Below are positions 38,655 through 64,000 of a stretch of 64,000 bases of DNA, in pieces. Both the position numbers and the translations under genes were made by a program. Below the pieces are notes generated by a model. It was not told the DNA's origin, ran no database searches, and saw only the letters and a list, made by a program, of their open reading frames with translations. The DNA comes from Corella eumyota (taxonomy: Eukaryota > Chordata > Ascidiacea > Phlebobranchia > Corellidae). Position 1 is the stretch's first letter. Every line of letters starts with the position of its first letter. Location: positions 1,364,001 through 1,428,000 of the forward strand of contig OY720101.1 in assembly GCA_963082875.1 (NCBI GenBank), read 5' to 3'.

Positions 38655-39444
38655 ATATTTAGGTTGCTTAAACATAAATCTATGTTTTCTTGGTGTTCAA
38701 AATTTAAACATTAAAAACTACAAAATTACAACCCTACAAAAGATGTTCTATTTTGTATAAATAAATATAAAAAACAAATTAATTAAATATTTTTGTACAA
38801 TCTCATTTATATGCATACAGATATTGTAATGCAAATTGAAAATCGCTTAGTGTACCTAATAAAACAGTGTTAGTTTAGCTGAAAAAAACTAAATGTTTAT
38901 GATCATTTTTTTAAACTAAAAACAAGCTTCGAGTTTCATTAAGTCTCATGTAAAAAATATTTTGTTGGTGGTATCAACACCCCTAGAATTCTTAGTTTGT
39001 AAATAATCTTTGTAGCGTTAAATAAAATTGATTATCAATGTAAAAGCTTTATATTGCATATGGAATCTGTATTAATATATATACACAATAAATGATACTA
39101 TACAATTGGAACCAATAAAGTTATGATTGTTAAAATACTTCATTGCATGTTAAATAATACTGACTTATAATGAAAAAGTTGCTTATTGCATATTTTACGT
39201 AAAGGTATCAAAAAACTTAAGGCAATATATAACTGATATAAGGTAAAATACACAATAACATGAAGAGGGCAAAAAAAATTAATAAGAGTAAACTTAACAA
39301 AAAAGAACAATACTTGAGAATAAATATTAGAAGGTAAATTTTTTAAATTTAAACATCATAAAATTAAATATTTGGCAACAGTTGAATACAAATATTTATA
39401 ATACTGAGAAACAATTAATTAAAAATAATCATGTGTTTAAATAT
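38655..39444. other. Convergent intergenic spacer
   Basis: This separates the stop of the EGF/sushi gene (+) from the stop of ABCC copy A (-). It is AT-rich with several AATAAA-like signals, as expected for 3' ends of both genes. Nothing else is seen. Confidence 0.5.
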
Positions 39445-50429
<10,985 letters not shown>

Positions 50430-51464
50430 TTTACCTTTAAAATTTACACATTTATTCGGAACTAAAAAGGTCATACCATTTGTTTAACTTAATACCAAGC
50501 GTTTAACTTAAACTAATTATATAATAAGATATTGTACATACGTACGAATAACCTATTTATTTGCCTGTATAACTATATATATATACAACTGTCTAAAATG
50601 TGCAGACAATTAATAATCACAACTAAAATTCTGCAAAATTTAACTTAATCAAAACAAAGATTTTCTGAGAATAGTAATGGACTGATATCACGATTTCACC
50701 TAGTTTGTAATGCTCTATTACCTTTACCATAAAGTAAACGTGTTGTAACGAACGCACAGTTATATACGGGCATTTTAATTTTTTAAATTGCTAATCAGTT
50801 AGGTTTAACAAAGGCTTACTTTTTACTGCGTTTATAAACTCAATTTTGCCTTTGCTTAACTATTGGAGCGTACAAAATATTTCAGATTTCGCAATGCGAA
50901 GCAATGTTTTTTTACCCAAAGCAGTTTCTTTATTTTTTTTTTGCTTTTTGTGCATTTTTTGTGCAATGTCATGTTGTAGTTTTATGCTTGCATACGTATA
51001 AGCCAATTGCTTTTAAATTCTGACAGTGATTTATTTCTACAGCATGGCGTATTTTGTTTTTAGATTGTGTTACTACCAACCAATAATAAAAGGCATATGT
51101 GCTAACGCGGTACGTTATTCAATAGACTCACATATATTCTAATCTCAAATAACTCAAAACAAAAGCTATCGGTTAACTACATAAAATAAGTTAAACCCGC
51201 CTTTAAGGGTTAAAGTAAATTCCATTCTTTTATAAATCACAATCGTATATTGCTTAATATATTCTTATAACTCTATATAATAAATTGTAACTTTATCAAC
51301 TAATTGTTTATTTACCATCCATTTTAAACCAATGTATTTTTTAACATTAATTCGAAAGCAACACAAAAACAACCTAATAATTTTGTACTTTTAATAAACT
51401 CTCACTACAATGTTTAATTAATGTTTAAATGTTTTCAAACACGAATAATAATGCAATAAGGAAA

Positions 51465-51484
51465 CACGTGATTACGTGACGTCA
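51465..51484. promoter_or_regulatory. E-box plus CRE palindrome cluster
   Basis: CACGTGATTACGTGACGTCA packs a bHLH-zipper site, a half site ACGTGA and a CREB/ATF consensus TGACGTCA within 20 bp, roughly 1.0 kb from the copy A start and 2.4 kb from the copy B start. Confidence 0.45.
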
Positions 51485-53230
51485 TATTTTTTTATATAGG
51501 TTATTTCCTTTCTGACAACTTAAACGATTTATATATTGATAGTTCAGATATAAATTAGGCGCCAATTTTTAAACGTGGCCTATTAGAAATCGAGAAAAAA
51601 ATTAAAGTTTGTATTTCAGAAGCAAAGTTCATTGGAATTAAAATATATAGAAATAATTGGAATTAAAATAAATAGAAAGATTTTTTTTGGAAGCAATACC
51701 CAACAGAACGTAAATGATAAATACAGTTTTAGAATCTATGAATATAAAAAGTAGCATGGGGTAATAGAAATAATAATTTTGTTTTGACGTTTAAGTAACC
51801 AAGTTACCAGTCATCAAATGAATTTAGGGACCGTTAGTTAAGTTATGTGGTTCACTAGGTTATAGGTTATACGTAATAAAACGCATTAAACCGAAAATTC
51901 GCCCTTAAAACCTACGCGCTTTACTCAAATATATACCAACATATTTGTTTGTTAATAAAGTAAATAAAACAAACCCTTTCTCAACTTTGTAACACTTAAA
52001 CAGATGTCGAAAATAAACTTTATCACGACCGCAGAATGTAAGAACGAATGGTACTACGAAATTTACAAGACCGCGCAGATATCTTTAGTTTAAGTACGAT
52101 CAATTTCAAGCTAGCGTTTACGTCAACCCCAAATCAAGTGTAACAGCTTTAAGTACATTGTAGCACTTGTGTAATTATGCGTAGTGTCTTAGTTTAACAC
52201 TTTAAAATACACTTTCTTTGACAGTTTAAATTTGTTTGCATAAAAATCTTGCGTTCTATTCGCTATACCACGTGACTTATGACGCAACACAGTGACTTTT
52301 ATATTTTACCATTTCCTTTAAAGTCTGTCTGGAATAGGGGCAATGACTTGGCAAGTTTAGTTGAACTTTTACCCATATATTTCATGCGAAACTTAAAAAT
52401 AAGCAAAAAGAGTTTATTTCGTGTTTGTTATTTGATTTAAATAAAAGAGTAAACAATTTTGTTATCGTAAAAAAGAAAAGCAAATAAAAATTGTCGTAAT
52501 TTTAGTAGGAAAATGCTTTTTTACTATTTAAATAGAACGCCTTATTTCGCGAATTTAAAAAAAGGAATCAAATATTCAGTAAACGCCCTTGAATATTGAG
52601 TATATTTACTTTAAACTATGACTTGAATTTTTACTTAATGCGTTAACGTAGGTTATGATAGTTAAATATAGGTTTTTCATTCTCTAAAAATTACAAAATA
52701 TTACACAAAGATTACGTTTCGCTTACTAGGTAGAAGGTTAAAATTGTAAAATGCAAATATTGTTCATCGACATAACAATCACTTTATATTGACTTTCCTC
52801 AATATAAAAACTTTGCTATAATGACATTTCAAGTATATTAATATAATACAAATATTACCATTAAAATGTAACTTTTTATAGCAACAGATAATATATGCTT
52901 GCAAGCTAAAATACTTGTTCAAATAATAACAAGTCTATAAAATTTTTGTAAGGGTTAGTTTTATATGTTTTTATTACAAGTAAATTCTCATATAAAAGTT
53001 AGAAAAAAGTCGTGGTTATAATATGTAAATATAAAGGATTTTCGATATACAGTTATTTTGTTTAATTTTATTTTATGCAGTCCTTTTTTTTAATTTATAC
53101 CACCTATTATTTTAGTTTATTAGATGCTATATTAATCCACATTTTTTGTGCGTTTTAAAATGTTTTTGTTTTAAATCATCATTTCCCCTTATTGCCCACG
53201 TTATTCAAAATATTAAACGCATGGAAAAAG

Positions 53231-53455
53231 TTATAGTGCATAAAGTTTAAAGTAATAGTTGGACCAAAAACAACGCGTCATAAAAAAGGCCAAAGCAGAA
53301 GAAATAGGTTATAACTATAATTTATTCATTGAAACGATATAAATAAACTTTCAAAATTTTTAGTTATTTTAATATTGCATTTTTTGTAACATTTAACTAT
53401 TGCATGACAAGTACTATTAAAACTTAATTTTGAATAAATCGTAAATTAAACTATA
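53231..53455. pseudogene. Relic of a copy A-like intron 1/exon 1 fragment
   Basis: This is a degraded direct repeat of 49940-50290 (see there). AAAACTTAATTTTGAATAAATCG corresponds to the intron 1 donor and last codons of exon 1 on the minus strand. The exon's coding content is no longer intact. It lies about 400-620 bp upstream of the copy B ATG and is oriented like copy A, so it is either a trace of a third, minus-strand copy or a by-product of the inverted duplication. Confidence 0.6.
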
Positions 53456-53854
53456 ATTTTAGTATTTATAAATAACTTGATTTTAAACGCAAGATAGGCC
53501 AGTCTGTAAACGAATTCCACAACCACTTACCCTCAATAAAACAAGACTAAGCCTATTTGCCAACGAAGAAGGCATTCTTACATTGAGCAAACATTACGTC
53601 TCAATATTTTGCAACAATTTAGTAGCATGGGGAGATGATATGTTTAAAACAGCTTAGTCATTTCAGATTATATAAAGGTTAGCTCAACAAGAGTGATAGA
53701 TCAGTTTTAAAGGGATTTCCGTAATTATATCAGTATATTCAATTTAAAGTTCCCTACAATAGCCTTATGTTTTATTAATAAACAATTCCTAATTTTCCTA
53801 GCACTACATGGAATAAAATTTTATATAAATATATTAGATCAGTAAAATATTAAG

Positions 53855-63861
<10,007 letters not shown>

Positions 63862-64000
63862 TCAAACAAAGCATCAAATGTTATTTCTATATTAAAACTC
63901 TGTAAAGCAAGCTTGTTTAAAGTTTTATTAAATTGCTTTGCCTAGGAGTTTTGTAACAGAACTAGGTGCCTTAGAATACAAAACAGTGCTGATATGTTTA
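63862..64000 (+). other. 3' flank of ABCC copy B
   Basis: ATTAAA near 63,892 is a possible polyadenylation signal about 30 bp after the stop codon. The window ends before any further gene. Confidence 0.35.

Larger units (their letters stand above)
50430..53854. promoter_or_regulatory. Shared 3.4-kb region between divergent ABCC genes
   Basis: The two start codons face away from each other across this AT-rich interval. Candidate elements are a CACGTG E-box at 51465-51470 followed closely by the CRE palindrome TGACGTCA at 51477-51484, and a second E-box CCACGTGAC at about 52268-52275. A TATA-like TTTATATAAATAT lies about 30 bp upstream of the copy B ATG, close enough that it may be leader sequence. 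Bidirectional control of both transporters is my inference. The rest shows no gene. Confidence 0.45.

Overview
The window looks like nuclear DNA of a chordate with a compact, AT-rich genome. Introns are short (often 60-400 bp) with GT-AG borders, intergenic stretches are 1-3 kb, and intron SINEs and small DNA transposons are present. A tunicate such as Ciona is my best guess. This is inferred from gene architecture and protein families, not from a species-specific marker.

Layout. (1) 1-14.54 kb is a tandem satellite of about 47 monomers of 304 or 312 bp. It has nested higher-order repeats (928 and 1552 bp) and runs off the left edge. (2) 14.5-17.8 kb shows no gene I can support. (3) 17.87-18.30 kb is a two-exon gene for a 79-residue basic helix-loop-helix/ID-like protein (+). 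(4) 18.98-25.61 kb is an 11-exon minus-strand gene for a PH-domain plus coiled-coil protein, with a hAT MITE in one intron. (5) 27.04-28.33 kb is a tentative three-exon minus-strand gene. (6) 30.27-31.87 kb is an intronless gene for a multipass glycerophosphodiester phosphodiesterase of the GDPD5/GDE2 type (-). (7) 32.17-34.96 kb is a foldback transposon whose inverted arms are minisatellites, flanked by a perfect 9-bp target duplication. (8) 35.37-38.65 kb is an eight-exon gene for a type I membrane protein with EGF, calcium-binding EGF and sushi domains (+). (9) 39.45-50.43 kb (-) and 53.86-63.86 kb (+) hold two divergent (head-to-head) ABCC5/MRP5-like full transporters. Each has 28 exons with matching intron positions and phases, and they share a 3.4-kb intergenic region.

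I built the multi-exon models by hand from splice sites, reading frame and homology. Four totals were exact multiples of three without adjustment: ABCC copy B 4389 nt, PH gene 1848 nt, EGF/sushi gene 1095 nt and bHLH gene 240 nt. ABCC copy A gives 4344 nt only if exon 24 uses a downstream acceptor.

The most interesting signals are these. The ABC pair shows near-identity limited to nucleotide-binding-domain exons 12, 14, 26 and 27 (one run of about 156 identical bases), while the introns between them do not align; this fits exon-confined, possibly cDNA-templated gene conversion. The foldback element, the higher-order satellite with a conserved E-box/CCAAT core, and an excess of the palindromic octamers TGACGTCA and TCACGTGA also deserve follow-up.
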